Origin: a virus
Virus record (IMG/VR): IMGVR_UViG_3300020438_000269
Coordinates: 1-24,130 of that record
Direction: 5' to 3' (one strand)
DNA length: 24,130 nt
Below, in pieces: positions 5,538 through 14,700 of this stretch (its first letter is position 1; each line of letters begins with the position of its first letter). The notes beneath the pieces were generated by a model. The model saw only the letters and a program-made list of their open reading frames with translations, had not been told where the DNA came from and ran no database searches. A program made the position numbers and the translations under genes.

Positions 5538-8479
5538 TGCCATTAATCACTACGTCCGTTCCGAACCTCGTACAAGGGGTATCGCAACAGCCCGACAATT
5601 TAAGAAACGCAGGACAAGCGGAGAATCAAGTAAACGCTTTAAGCTCTGTTGTAGACGGACTTACGAAACGTCCTAATACGGACTTCGTTAAAGCTGTTGA
5701 TACGTATCCGCTTCCTACAAAGACCCACGTCTTTAAAAGGGACGCCGATAATAAACACGCTTTCTTGTTCGGTCACAACACTCTTAACGCAGTACTGGAC
5801 GTTCAGGACTTGGCGAATGGTAACGATATTACTGTGTCCATTAGCTCTACAGCTCAATCCTATTTAAACAGTGCTACTTCGCCTACTCAGAGTCTAAGGG
5901 CGTTGACTGTTGCCGACTATACTTTTGTTGCGAACGATCAAGTAACGATTAAAAGCGGTGAGACTGTGTCTACGCCTTTGGAAAAAGAAGCTTTGGTATT
6001 TGTCAAGCAAGGGGCGATTGATACGGATTACACTATAAAGATAGATAACGTCACGTCTCTTTTCACTTCTCACTCATCAAACGCGTCTTCGACTCTTATT
6101 GCCGAAGGTCTAAAAACGGCGTTGGATACTCAGTTTCCCAACACAAGCAAATACGTCACGGGCGTTACCGTAAGCAACCCGACTACGAACGGGCCTTACA
6201 TTATGCCTACGCATACAGCAGCAGGAGCGCCTCTTGAACCTTTCTACAGCATATTAAACGACTACAAGGTTGAAGTGACAATCACACAGCCTACGGTTTC
6301 TGGAGCGTCTGGAGCAAAAGGCGAAGCTATAATCGAAGACGGTAAGATAACAGGCGTTAATCTAACCCACGTAGGTAGCGGATACGATTCAAGCGCTGCA
6401 AGTACAGTAACATTTACCGAGATGCTTTTTCACACTTGGGAGAACGCTTGGGTTCCGAATACGCAACAATCAAAAGTCACTACACCTGCTACAGCTTCTT
6501 CCGTAAGCATTTCAGCGTCAGGGGATACGATTGAAACCGAGCAAGAAGGTAACGTCTTAAAGATTAAACACAGCGCGGGTAGCGACTTTCAGATCAGCAC
6601 CATTGACGCTTTGTCCGATACAGGTCTAGGCGTAGTTTACAAAGAAGTTGGATACATAACTGACTTACCTGCCAAGTGCTTTGACGGCTTTAGAGTCAAG
6701 GTCAGGGGCGACGCCGAACTTGATCAAGACGACTACTACGTAGAGTACGAGACTAAAGACAACGAGGTCTTCGGTGAAGGCTCTTGGGTTGAAACGAATG
6801 GTTGGGAAAGCGACGGTACAGCGACTGGACAGTCGGTAGGTATACCGCTTGATTTTGACAACTCCACACTACCAATTGAAATCGTTCCCCGCTTTACCGA
6901 CATCGTCAAACACAACGGAAAGTTTTACAGGAGCTTACTCGGCACCGTTGGGCTTAGTTCTAATACGAACAAGGAACCCGCTACTACGAACGGGGCTACT
7001 TACTGGGAAGAAGAAACGGCAATTAGATACGCTAGTGACTGGTCTTCAAGCGTCACTTACAACGGCCCTAGTACTAACGTTCAAGCGTACGTTGCTCAAG
7101 AGTCCGTATGGACGTCAAGAGCTGCTGGAGACGCTAAGACTAACCCAAGTCCGTCGTTCGTCGGTAAGAAGATTAAAGACCTGTTCTTCTACAAGAATCG
7201 CTTTGGCGTGTTGACTGAGTCGTCCGTGGTGTTCAGCGAAGCAGACGAGTACTTCAATTTCTGGCGTACAACTACTCAATCGCTTTTGGACTCGGCTCCA
7301 ATCGACGTCGGACTTAGTCATACTAAAGTTTCCAAACTTAGATTTGCCGTACCTTTTCAAGAGAAGCTCGTACTGTTCAGTGATAACTCGCAGTTCGTGT
7401 TAAGAGGTAACGAGTTGTTGACGCCTAAGACCGTTAACATTTCACCTGTTACCGAGTACAATATGAAGCCGACAGGAGACAGACCTATAGCGTTGTCCAA
7501 CTTCTTGTACTTCCCTTATGAACGGGGAGACTTTACTGGGTTGTACGAATACTACGTAGACAAAGACACCGAGACGTACGACGCCGCTGATTTAACCGCT
7601 CAAGTACCTGCTTATATTCCTTCAAACGTTCATTCGTTGGTTGGTAGTTCAAACGAGAATACGATTGTCATGTACCCAGCGTCGGGTAACGACTTATATA
7701 TTTATCGCTACTTCTGGCAGGGTAAAGACAAGATACAATCATCGTGGTCTAAGTTTACGTTTACCAAGCAGTTCTTGGGTATGGGTATATTAGACTCGAA
7801 CCTTTACTTGTTTACCTTTGACGGTACGAACCGTTGCCTTGAAACCTTAGACTTGTCGCCAGGTCAGATAGACAGCGGTAAGACCTATAAGATCTTGTTG
7901 GACAGGCGTGTAGCTCATTCCAGTTTAGGGCGTTCATACGACAGCGCTACCAAGCTTACTACGGTTAGCTCGATGCCTTATGACCCGACAGGAGCCGTAC
8001 TATATACTGCTACAGGTAGTCGTTATTCGATCACTAGGACATCTTCGTCGACTTTTACGGTTAACGAAGATCTTTCCAGTACCGATTTCTACGTAGGTCT
8101 TGAATACGAGACTGAGTTCGAGATGTCTACGCAGACCCTTAAACAACCTACGGAACGAGGCGGACGGTCGAGCAGTAACTTTACCAGTCAGATCCTACGT
8201 AACGGTGCGTTCGAGTACGGAGACACTGGACACTTTACAGTCGAGGTTACACCGCAGTATCGGGATACTTATTCTTATCCGTTCAATCCGACTAGCTTGG
8301 GTGCGGACTCTGTAATCGGGTCGCTTGTATTAGACAGCGGTTCGTTTCGCTTTCCCGTTCATTCCAAACACGACGACGTTACGGTCAAGCTCAAGTCGAG
8401 TTCGGCGTTGCCTATGAAGATCCTATCAGCAGAGTTTGAGACTTTCGTACATTCGAGGTCTAGACGATATGGAGCTTGA
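5537..8479 (+). CDS. tail tubular protein B / nozzle (T7 gp12-like), enlarged
   Basis: A 980-residue protein, well above T7 gp12 (794). It starts with the family signature NLVQGVSQQPDNLRNAGQAE and contains the conserved core AGDAKTNPSPSFVGKKIKDL followed by FFYKNRFGVLTESSVVFSEA (about 530-570), then EYFNFWRTT and FSDNSQFVLRG, ending in FETFVHSRSRRYGA. Extra length lies in at least two places: about 255-295, with GKITGVNLTHVGSGYDSS, a 'GSGY' type phage repeat; and about 455-520, with HNGKFYRSL and ATTNGATYWEEE, a pattern resembling carbohydrate-binding family 5/12 modules. The second insert lies between the conserved IVPR and WTSRAAGD segments. The nozzle protein closes the tail and carries the fibres. 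Glycan binding by the inserts is inference. Confidence 0.95.
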   Translation: MPLITTSVPNLVQGVSQQPDNLRNAGQAENQVNALSSVVDGLTKRPNTDFVKAVDTYPLPTKTHVFKRDADNKHAFLFGHNTLNAVLDVQDLANGNDITVSISSTAQSYLNSATSPTQSLRALTVADYTFVANDQVTIKSGETVSTPLEKEALVFVKQGAIDTDYTIKIDNVTSLFTSHSSNASSTLIAEGLKTALDTQFPNTSKYVTGVTVSNPTTNGPYIMPTHTAAGAPLEPFYSILNDYKVEVTITQPTVSGASGAKGEAIIEDGKITGVNLTHVGSGYDSSAASTVTFTEMLFHTWENAWVPNTQQSKVTTPATASSVSISASGDTIETEQEGNVLKIKHSAGSDFQISTIDALSDTGLGVVYKEVGYITDLPAKCFDGFRVKVRGDAELDQDDYYVEYETKDNEVFGEGSWVETNGWESDGTATGQSVGIPLDFDNSTLPIEIVPRFTDIVKHNGKFYRSLLGTVGLSSNTNKEPATTNGATYWEEETAIRYASDWSSSVTYNGPSTNVQAYVAQESVWTSRAAGDAKTNPSPSFVGKKIKDLFFYKNRFGVLTESSVVFSEADEYFNFWRTTTQSLLDSAPIDVGLSHTKVSKLRFAVPFQEKLVLFSDNSQFVLRGNELLTPKTVNISPVTEYNMKPTGDRPIALSNFLYFPYERGDFTGLYEYYVDKDTETYDAADLTAQVPAYIPSNVHSLVGSSNENTIVMYPASGNDLYIYRYFWQGKDKIQSSWSKFTFTKQFLGMGILDSNLYLFTFDGTNRCLETLDLSPGQIDSGKTYKILLDRRVAHSSLGRSYDSATKLTTVSSMPYDPTGAVLYTATGSRYSITRTSSSTFTVNEDLSSTDFYVGLEYETEFEMSTQTLKQPTERGGRSSSNFTSQILRNGAFEYGDTGHFTVEVTPQYRDTYSYPFNPTSLGADSVIGSLVLDSGSFRFPVHSKHDDVTVKLKSSSALPMKILSAEFETFVHSRSRRYGA

Positions 8480-8948
8480 TGAATACGTCTATAGCGACTG
8501 TACGATTGCACCTGCCGACGGTCATTTCGACGCTCCTCAGATTTACGAAGACATGAGAATGGCTGATATGTTGGAGTGCATCGGACTGGGTGAACATCCT
8601 AGACTTGCGTTAGAACAGTCGTATGAAGCGTCCGAAGAAGCTTGGACGATAACTACTAAGGACTGTCGTACGGTTGCAAGCTTTGGAGTGACTCAATCGG
8701 ACAAGGCAATAGACGTTGGAATCATCTGGCTACTAGGTACTTACCGTATTCACAACATCAAGAGAACTTTCATTAAACATTCAAAGGAATGGGTAGGACG
8801 TCTTATGGGCGACTACAAGGCTTTAACTAACATAGTATGCGAAAGTAACGAGTTATCAGTTCGCTGGTTGACTTGGCTAGGCGCTACTTGGTCGGACGTC
8901 GGAATCGACAACTACAAACAATTTACCATATATAAACAACTGAATTAA
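8469..8948 (+). CDS. T7 gp13-like protein (GNAT-like fold, internal core assembly)
   Basis: A 159-residue protein (T7 gp13 is 138) starting MELDEYVYSDCTIAPADGHF. The frame extends upstream to a TTG at 8436, but the ATG at 8469 is preferred. It overlaps the gp12 stop by 11 nt and has a weak GAGGT upstream. The central part (EEAWTITTKDCRTVASFGVT, then IDVGIIWLLGT) and the end (VRWLTWLGATW) fit the acetyltransferase-like fold of gp13 relatives (DUF2833). In T7, gp13 is needed for correct assembly of the internal core, though little of it stays in the virion. No evidence here shows enzymatic activity. Identification rests on the pattern and position between gp12 and gp14. Confidence 0.78.
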   Translation: MELDEYVYSDCTIAPADGHFDAPQIYEDMRMADMLECIGLGEHPRLALEQSYEASEEAWTITTKDCRTVASFGVTQSDKAIDVGIIWLLGTYRIHNIKRTFIKHSKEWVGRLMGDYKALTNIVCESNELSVRWLTWLGATWSDVGIDNYKQFTIYKQLN

Positions 8949-8950
8949 TC

Positions 8951-9559
8951 ATGTGTTCAATAGCATTAGCAGGGCTTGCGTTAGGAGCAGGATCGGCAGG
9001 ACTTCAATACGCAGGACAACGCCGTCAGGCGAAGCAACAAGCTCAATTTCAACAAAGAGCAGCGGATGCCGAGCGTCAGCGTTCGTTAATGGAACAGCGT
9101 TCGATCCGTATTCGTCAGGCACAAGAGCAGGAAGCTACGGCACGTGAGATCGGAGAAGTATCGAAGAAAGCCCGTGAAGCGATGGCTACGGCTACCGTGA
9201 GCGCAGGTGAGTCAGGTGTAGCAGGTTTATCGGTAGATGCGTTGTTGGACGACTACGTACGTCAGGAAGCGACCTATCGGATGGGTGTTACCCGTCAGCA
9301 GGAAATGAAAGATTTACAAACGGGACTGGCTCTTACCGACGCTGGCTTCCGCTCACAGAACAGACTTATCGACATTAACAGACCAATCAACAGACCGAGC
9401 TTCTTGACGGGAGCTATTAACGTAGCAAGCAGTGGACTAAGCGGACTACGCACTGGGTTGGAACTAAAGAGAGAATTTGGCGGGGGTTCCAGTTCGATAC
9501 CTTCAGGCTCTAAGTACCTGCCTAAAACAGATCAATATACAGACCCTTATTACAGTTAA
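8951..9559 (+). CDS. internal virion protein B (T7 gp14-like)
   Basis: A 202-residue protein (T7 gp14 is 196). It opens with a small-residue hydrophobic stretch (ALAGLALGAGSAGLQYAGQR) followed by a long Gln/Arg/Ala-rich helix, then the motif ATATVSAGESGVAGLSVDAL and LLDDYVRQEATYRMG, characteristic of this family in marine podoviruses. gp14 is ejected first and forms a pore in the outer membrane for the trans-envelope channel. It sits 2 nt after gp13 and 6 nt before gp15. The ATG has no SD (AATTAATC). Confidence 0.9.
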   Translation: MCSIALAGLALGAGSAGLQYAGQRRQAKQQAQFQQRAADAERQRSLMEQRSIRIRQAQEQEATAREIGEVSKKAREAMATATVSAGESGVAGLSVDALLDDYVRQEATYRMGVTRQQEMKDLQTGLALTDAGFRSQNRLIDINRPINRPSFLTGAINVASSGLSGLRTGLELKREFGGGSSSIPSGSKYLPKTDQYTDPYYS

Positions 9560-9565
9560 ACTATC

Positions 9566-11770
9566 ATGGCTAGAGTACAAGTACGAGATCTTCCTGACGC
9601 ACCGCAACTTCAAGCGACCGTTCAGAGCGGCGGTAACTTCGGCGTATCGGTTCAACAAGCGGGTCGCAATAAGTTGATGGATCTGGCTGATACGCTTTCC
9701 AAGGTTAACCCTGCCTTACAGAACTACGGTGCAATAGCGGCTATGGACGCTGAGATGTACGAGGACGAGTTAAAGCGTTTAAAACCCGAAGAACTTAGCG
9801 AGCGTCTATCCAAGACCGAAAAGGAACTAGATTCATTAAGTCGTAAGGGTGCGATTCCTTGGCTTGCTTCTCCGCTCAATCAAAAGCGTAAACGTAGAGC
9901 CGAAGGTAAAGCCGCACATGATTTGTTCGTACAACGCTTGATTGACTCCGAAGGTCGGTTGGAAAACCCACAAGACGGTGACAACGGTAAGACGACTGCT
10001 CAGATAATCGAAGAAGAACGTCAGGCATTTATTGCTGAGAATCCAGCGCTACAAGAAGGAACGTACGGGGGCGAAGGTTTTCAAGAAGTCCTTAATCCGA
10101 CTGTACTTAATTTGACTCGTCAATACGACGGAGAAAAAGCAAGAGTAGCAAAAGCCGAGACGTTACTTCAGAACACTTCGGCAATTTACAGACTCGCTAA
10201 AGACGCTACGTTGGACAGCGCTCAATACGATATAGACATGGAACAGTCGATAGGTGCTTGGGCGGAGCTTAACTCGTTTAATGCTGCTCAACAGATTAAA
10301 GTCATTGAGAACGTAGCGGAGCAACTAGCTAACCTTCCTGGGGGCGAGCAACGGGCTTACGAGTTCCTACAGTACGCCGAAGACAACTTCTACGTAGGCA
10401 ATCAACTCTTTTATAAGAACGAAGATCAAGTTGACCGTATCATGAACTCGATTGAACGGGAGGTTGAAGCTGCCCAAAGAATACGAGAAGGCGGTCGAGA
10501 CGAGCGTCTTGAGATCGAACAATCGGAATTTGTAGTAGCTTTAAGCGCTATTCAAAACACGGGGAAAGGTACGTACAAAGGCGTTGAGTACACGGATTCT
10601 TTTGAACTGTTAAAAGCAGGTGAAGAGTTTGCGAGAAACGATGACGACCCGCGGTTCGGCGGTGCTGCGATACAGAAGTTTGAACAAGTTGTTAAAGGCG
10701 ATTTAGATACGAACCAATATCAACGGGAACTTATTCGTCGGAAGAGTGCAATGGCTAAACAAGTGCCTACAAGGTTGAACAGTATATTTAACGGTATAAT
10801 TGCCGATTCTGATTTACCTTCCGATATACAAAACAATCCGCAATTCGGACGAATTTACAGCGAAACCGTAGTAGAATTTGAAAACAAAATAAAAGACAAG
10901 GAAGACGAGATGATACGCACAGGCGTAGCTTCCGACCCTGCAAGAGCTGCCAGCGAGTTAGATGCTTTTTATGCGAACGAATTTGACAGAACCCGTGAAA
11001 TAGTAAGCGATAAGTTAAACAAGTTGGGAGGTACTATTTTAAAAGAAAAAGACAAAGACGCTGAAATAATTGCAGAATTAAGTTCTAACGACACCACACC
11101 TGTTCCAATAAATAAAGACTCTTCTACGTTGGAAAACATCCTACGTTATAGCGGCGGGATTATACCTACAGCGATAGCTTTGAAAGCGATAGACACCCCA
11201 GAACGGTTAATCGACAAAACGCTCACTAACTTAAGTGTTGTACGTAATAAAGACGCTACAAACGCAAACAGACGGAAAGCTTTACAAATTGTAAACGACA
11301 ATAAAAAAGGAATTTTAAAACTTCTTGCAACACTATCGGCTCCTAACGCCTCAAGACCTTTTCAACCACAAGATTACGCTAGGATGGGATTTGACGATAT
11401 TGTTCTTGGTGTTGCGACTGGGGGAAAATCTTTTAAAAAGTATTACTCACCAGAAGAAAGAAAGGAATTCCGAAGTGCATATTTTGAACTCGCACGATGG
11501 TCTGGGACATTTAAAGACATCGAAGTTTTAAAAAACAAAATCACCGACGATCCTATGCCTTTTGAGTATGGAGAAGACATTAGCTCTGTTGACACGGTGT
11601 TTACCACTCCAGAGCAAATAGAAAGAGCTAACATGGCTGGTAGTAATCCAAACGCTGTTCCTGCTGACGTTAAAAAGATAGCAGAAATCGTAGGCGAATC
11701 AGACGACATTTTAAAATTTATCCGTCAACAAGACAGGCTCCATAAAGCTGTTAAACTTTCTAATAAATAA
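9566..11770 (+). CDS. internal virion protein C (T7 gp15-like)
   Basis: A 734-residue, mostly helical protein, nearly the same length as T7 gp15 (747). The N-terminus (RVQVRDLPDAPQLQATVQSG) is typical of marine gp15-like proteins. It has long charged helices (EDELKRLKPEELSERLSKTE) and no membrane segment. In T7, gp15 stacks with gp16 in the core and lines the periplasmic channel during ejection. The final third (from about 10,750) is more A/T-rich in codon choice (AAA, TTT, ATA) than the first two thirds, possibly an acquired or diverging C-terminal part. It starts 6 nt after gp14 with no SD. Confidence 0.88.
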   Translation: MARVQVRDLPDAPQLQATVQSGGNFGVSVQQAGRNKLMDLADTLSKVNPALQNYGAIAAMDAEMYEDELKRLKPEELSERLSKTEKELDSLSRKGAIPWLASPLNQKRKRRAEGKAAHDLFVQRLIDSEGRLENPQDGDNGKTTAQIIEEERQAFIAENPALQEGTYGGEGFQEVLNPTVLNLTRQYDGEKARVAKAETLLQNTSAIYRLAKDATLDSAQYDIDMEQSIGAWAELNSFNAAQQIKVIENVAEQLANLPGGEQRAYEFLQYAEDNFYVGNQLFYKNEDQVDRIMNSIEREVEAAQRIREGGRDERLEIEQSEFVVALSAIQNTGKGTYKGVEYTDSFELLKAGEEFARNDDDPRFGGAAIQKFEQVVKGDLDTNQYQRELIRRKSAMAKQVPTRLNSIFNGIIADSDLPSDIQNNPQFGRIYSETVVEFENKIKDKEDEMIRTGVASDPARAASELDAFYANEFDRTREIVSDKLNKLGGTILKEKDKDAEIIAELSSNDTTPVPINKDSSTLENILRYSGGIIPTAIALKAIDTPERLIDKTLTNLSVVRNKDATNANRRKALQIVNDNKKGILKLLATLSAPNASRPFQPQDYARMGFDDIVLGVATGGKSFKKYYSPEERKEFRSAYFELARWSGTFKDIEVLKNKITDDPMPFEYGEDISSVDTVFTTPEQIERANMAGSNPNAVPADVKKIAEIVGESDDILKFIRQQDRLHKAVKLSNK

Positions 11771-11772
11771 CT

Positions 11773-14700
11773 ATGGCTAATCCACAACTTCCTATCGGAC
11801 AAACCGAGGACGACGATAACGTTTTCTTCGATCTTTTAGCGGCTCCTTTTCGTGGAGTAGAAGGCGCAGTACAAGGCGTTTACAACCTTGCCGACTTCGT
11901 GGCTTTTGACGTTCTTCCAGACTACGACGAGAAGTTTTTAGGGAAGTCTACTACGGTAGCAGGAAGTGCGGTCGAAGGTATATCTCAGTTCATGACGGGC
12001 TTTGTACCGATCTTTGGATGGGCAGGTAGAGCGGGTAACCTAGCTAAAGCGGGCAGTCTTACGCAAAAGGCGTTAAGCGGTACGGTTAGTCGTGGAGCAA
12101 TAGCTGGAGCCGTGACGGACTTTACGATGTTCAACGGACAGGAAGCTCGTTTATCAAACTTTATTCAACAGTACCCAGAACTACAAAACCCAGTTACCGA
12201 GTTCCTTGCTCACGACGAAGACGAAGGCGAGATCGAAGGACGCATTAAAAACGTGCTTGAAGGTCTGGGACTAGAGTTTGCTGCGTTGGGATTCGTCAAA
12301 GGCTTAAAGTCGATGAAGCGTGGTAAAAAGATACGCGCCGAAGGTGGTAGCCCAGAAGAGGTTGCCAAGGGAATGCAGGAACCTTTTGGCGGAGACTTGG
12401 CGTCCGTACGTCCTAGCAGTCCAGAAATGCTTGATCACTTCGACAACGAAATAATCGACGAGTGGGATAAACATTTGGACATGGAAGCCGACCACGACGA
12501 AGTGATAAGCGCTTTAGGTAAATTCAAACCAAAATACCGTAGCTTTCTAAAAGCGTTGGCTAAAGAAGATTGGTTGGGTTTTGACTATCCCGCTCAAGCC
12601 GTGGATCAATTCATTAGAAACCCGAACGTTTACGATGAATTTGAAGTTTCTCCTGCCCTTAAAGCGGCTGCAACGAAGTTACAAAACGCAGGTTTCAGAG
12701 GGGACTTGGCGTCCGTAAAAGGTATCGTAGCTTATCATGGAGGAACCGCAGGTAAGACGTTTGAGGCGCAAGCTGGAGGCGATCTAGGTTTTCACTTTGG
12801 TTCAAAAGAAGCTGCGCAGGAACGTATTAGTCGCGTAGGCGGTAAAGGTGAAGTTCAAGAATACGTCTTGGACATTAACAATCCGTTACGTCTTAACGAC
12901 CCCATTTCTTTCCGAGGTCGAGGCGAAGGCGGGCGTAAGTTCAAGCAGGAGTTAAAAGACGCGGGAATTGATGTAGACGTGTCAAAAGACTACTCAAGAG
13001 AAGAACTGACACAGTTGATCAAAGACAAAGGATACGACGGTATTGTTTACAAAAACGCAGCCGAAGGAGTGAAAGAAGGCAAGCTTTCCGATTCCTACGT
13101 GGCACTAGACGCCGATCAAATCAAACAGTCCGATGGTCTTGGACAAGAAACGTTTTTAAGACGTAGCGGAATCTTTGCCAATAGAATAGACGATAGTACG
13201 ATGCGTCTGATACGCGAAGGGATTAAGACAGAGACACAAGACGGTACGACCTATTTTGAAGTTTCTCAAGGCAAGGCAGCACCGACAGTTGATAACGTGT
13301 TGAAGTCTCTTTCTAGAAACGCAAAGTATCCAGAGGTTAAAGAACTAGCTAAAAATTTACGTAAGATAATCAAGGACACGGACGATAAAAACGTGCTTGT
13401 AACTGCGTCAGACACTAACGCCGATCCAAGTAAAATAAGAGGCGGAGCTAAAGGCGAAATAGCGGGGATGTATAGTCCTAAAGCAGATCGTGTCGTTTTG
13501 TTTCCAAGCGCAGACGAGCAAACTTTGGTGCACGAATTGTTGCACGGAGTTACTTCTCGGAAATTAAATGCTTGGGTTAAATCAGGAGGGAAAGATCGGA
13601 GCCTGACTCTTAAAAACATCGACAACGTAATCAAGAACCGTAAGGCTCCAAAACCTATCCGCGAGCTTGCTGCGTCTTTTAAAGAAGCCATGCAAGAGTT
13701 CAAACGTTTGGAAAAAAGCGGCTTTGCACCGACTCCCGAAGGAAAGACTTTATACGCTTTTAAAGACTTGGACGAGTTTCTAGTCGCAGCTTTTACGGAC
13801 TACGACTTGCAAAAAATACTTCGCAGAATGCCGTCTAAAGACAACCGTACTGTTTTCCAAAAGATTGTGGATGCGGTTAAGGATATGTTGGGTTACTCCC
13901 ATCGCGCCGACGGTTCGTTACTTGACAAAGTCCTTAGAGACAGTGCGCAAATTATTTCGGCAGGACGTCCAGAATATGTAGGTAAAGCAAGAATAACTAA
14001 ACGCTCTAACGACGGAATGGCGTCCGTTAAGGGTGGTTTCATTGACGAGGTATCTCCTGAACACGCGGGTATTGCCAAGGCTATAGCAAGAGGCGAGACA
14101 GTAACGCTTCCAAGGTTCGAGACGACCGATCAACAACATTCGTTTATTGAAGCGTTAAGAAAGGAAGTAGAGTCTAATCCTACAACGATGGAAAGGATGA
14201 AAGCGGAAGCCGAAGCAGGTTTACCCATAGACTTCGGTGACAACACCATTACAGACCGCTTTAAGAACATGGAACAGACCGTTCAGAACCAGCGTCAAGT
14301 ACGGTTGGAAGCTACCATCTACAAGAAAGTAGGGGCTGGTCTAGTCAAGAAACTTCACGACATCGCACAGGAATATACAAAATCTGGAGGAGGCGACTTA
14401 GTTACTGCAAAGCTCAAGAACGCGTTTCAAGAGGTTGTAGGATTCTCCGAGCAATACTTCCGTTTAGGGCGCGAAACTTCGTTAGCTCTTGGAGGAAGAC
14501 GTCAACGCATGGGACGTCGTAAGCTTGGATTGAGCGAGTCGGAAATGAAAGGTCAAGGCATTCGTAAGAACTTCGTTAACGAGAACGGAGGAATGTCTGT
14601 TGAGAAAATCGTTAAAGCTATCGAAGAAGGCGTTGACCCTAACAATTTTGAAGCAGGTATAAACGGGATGTTTAGTCTAAGTCGTAAGTCTCAAGGACGT

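Noticed and set aside
8436-8468. TTG start at 8436 for the gp13-like gene
   Set aside because: It would extend the overlap with gp12 to 44 nt; the ATG at 8469 gives a short overlap and a weak GAGGT upstream.
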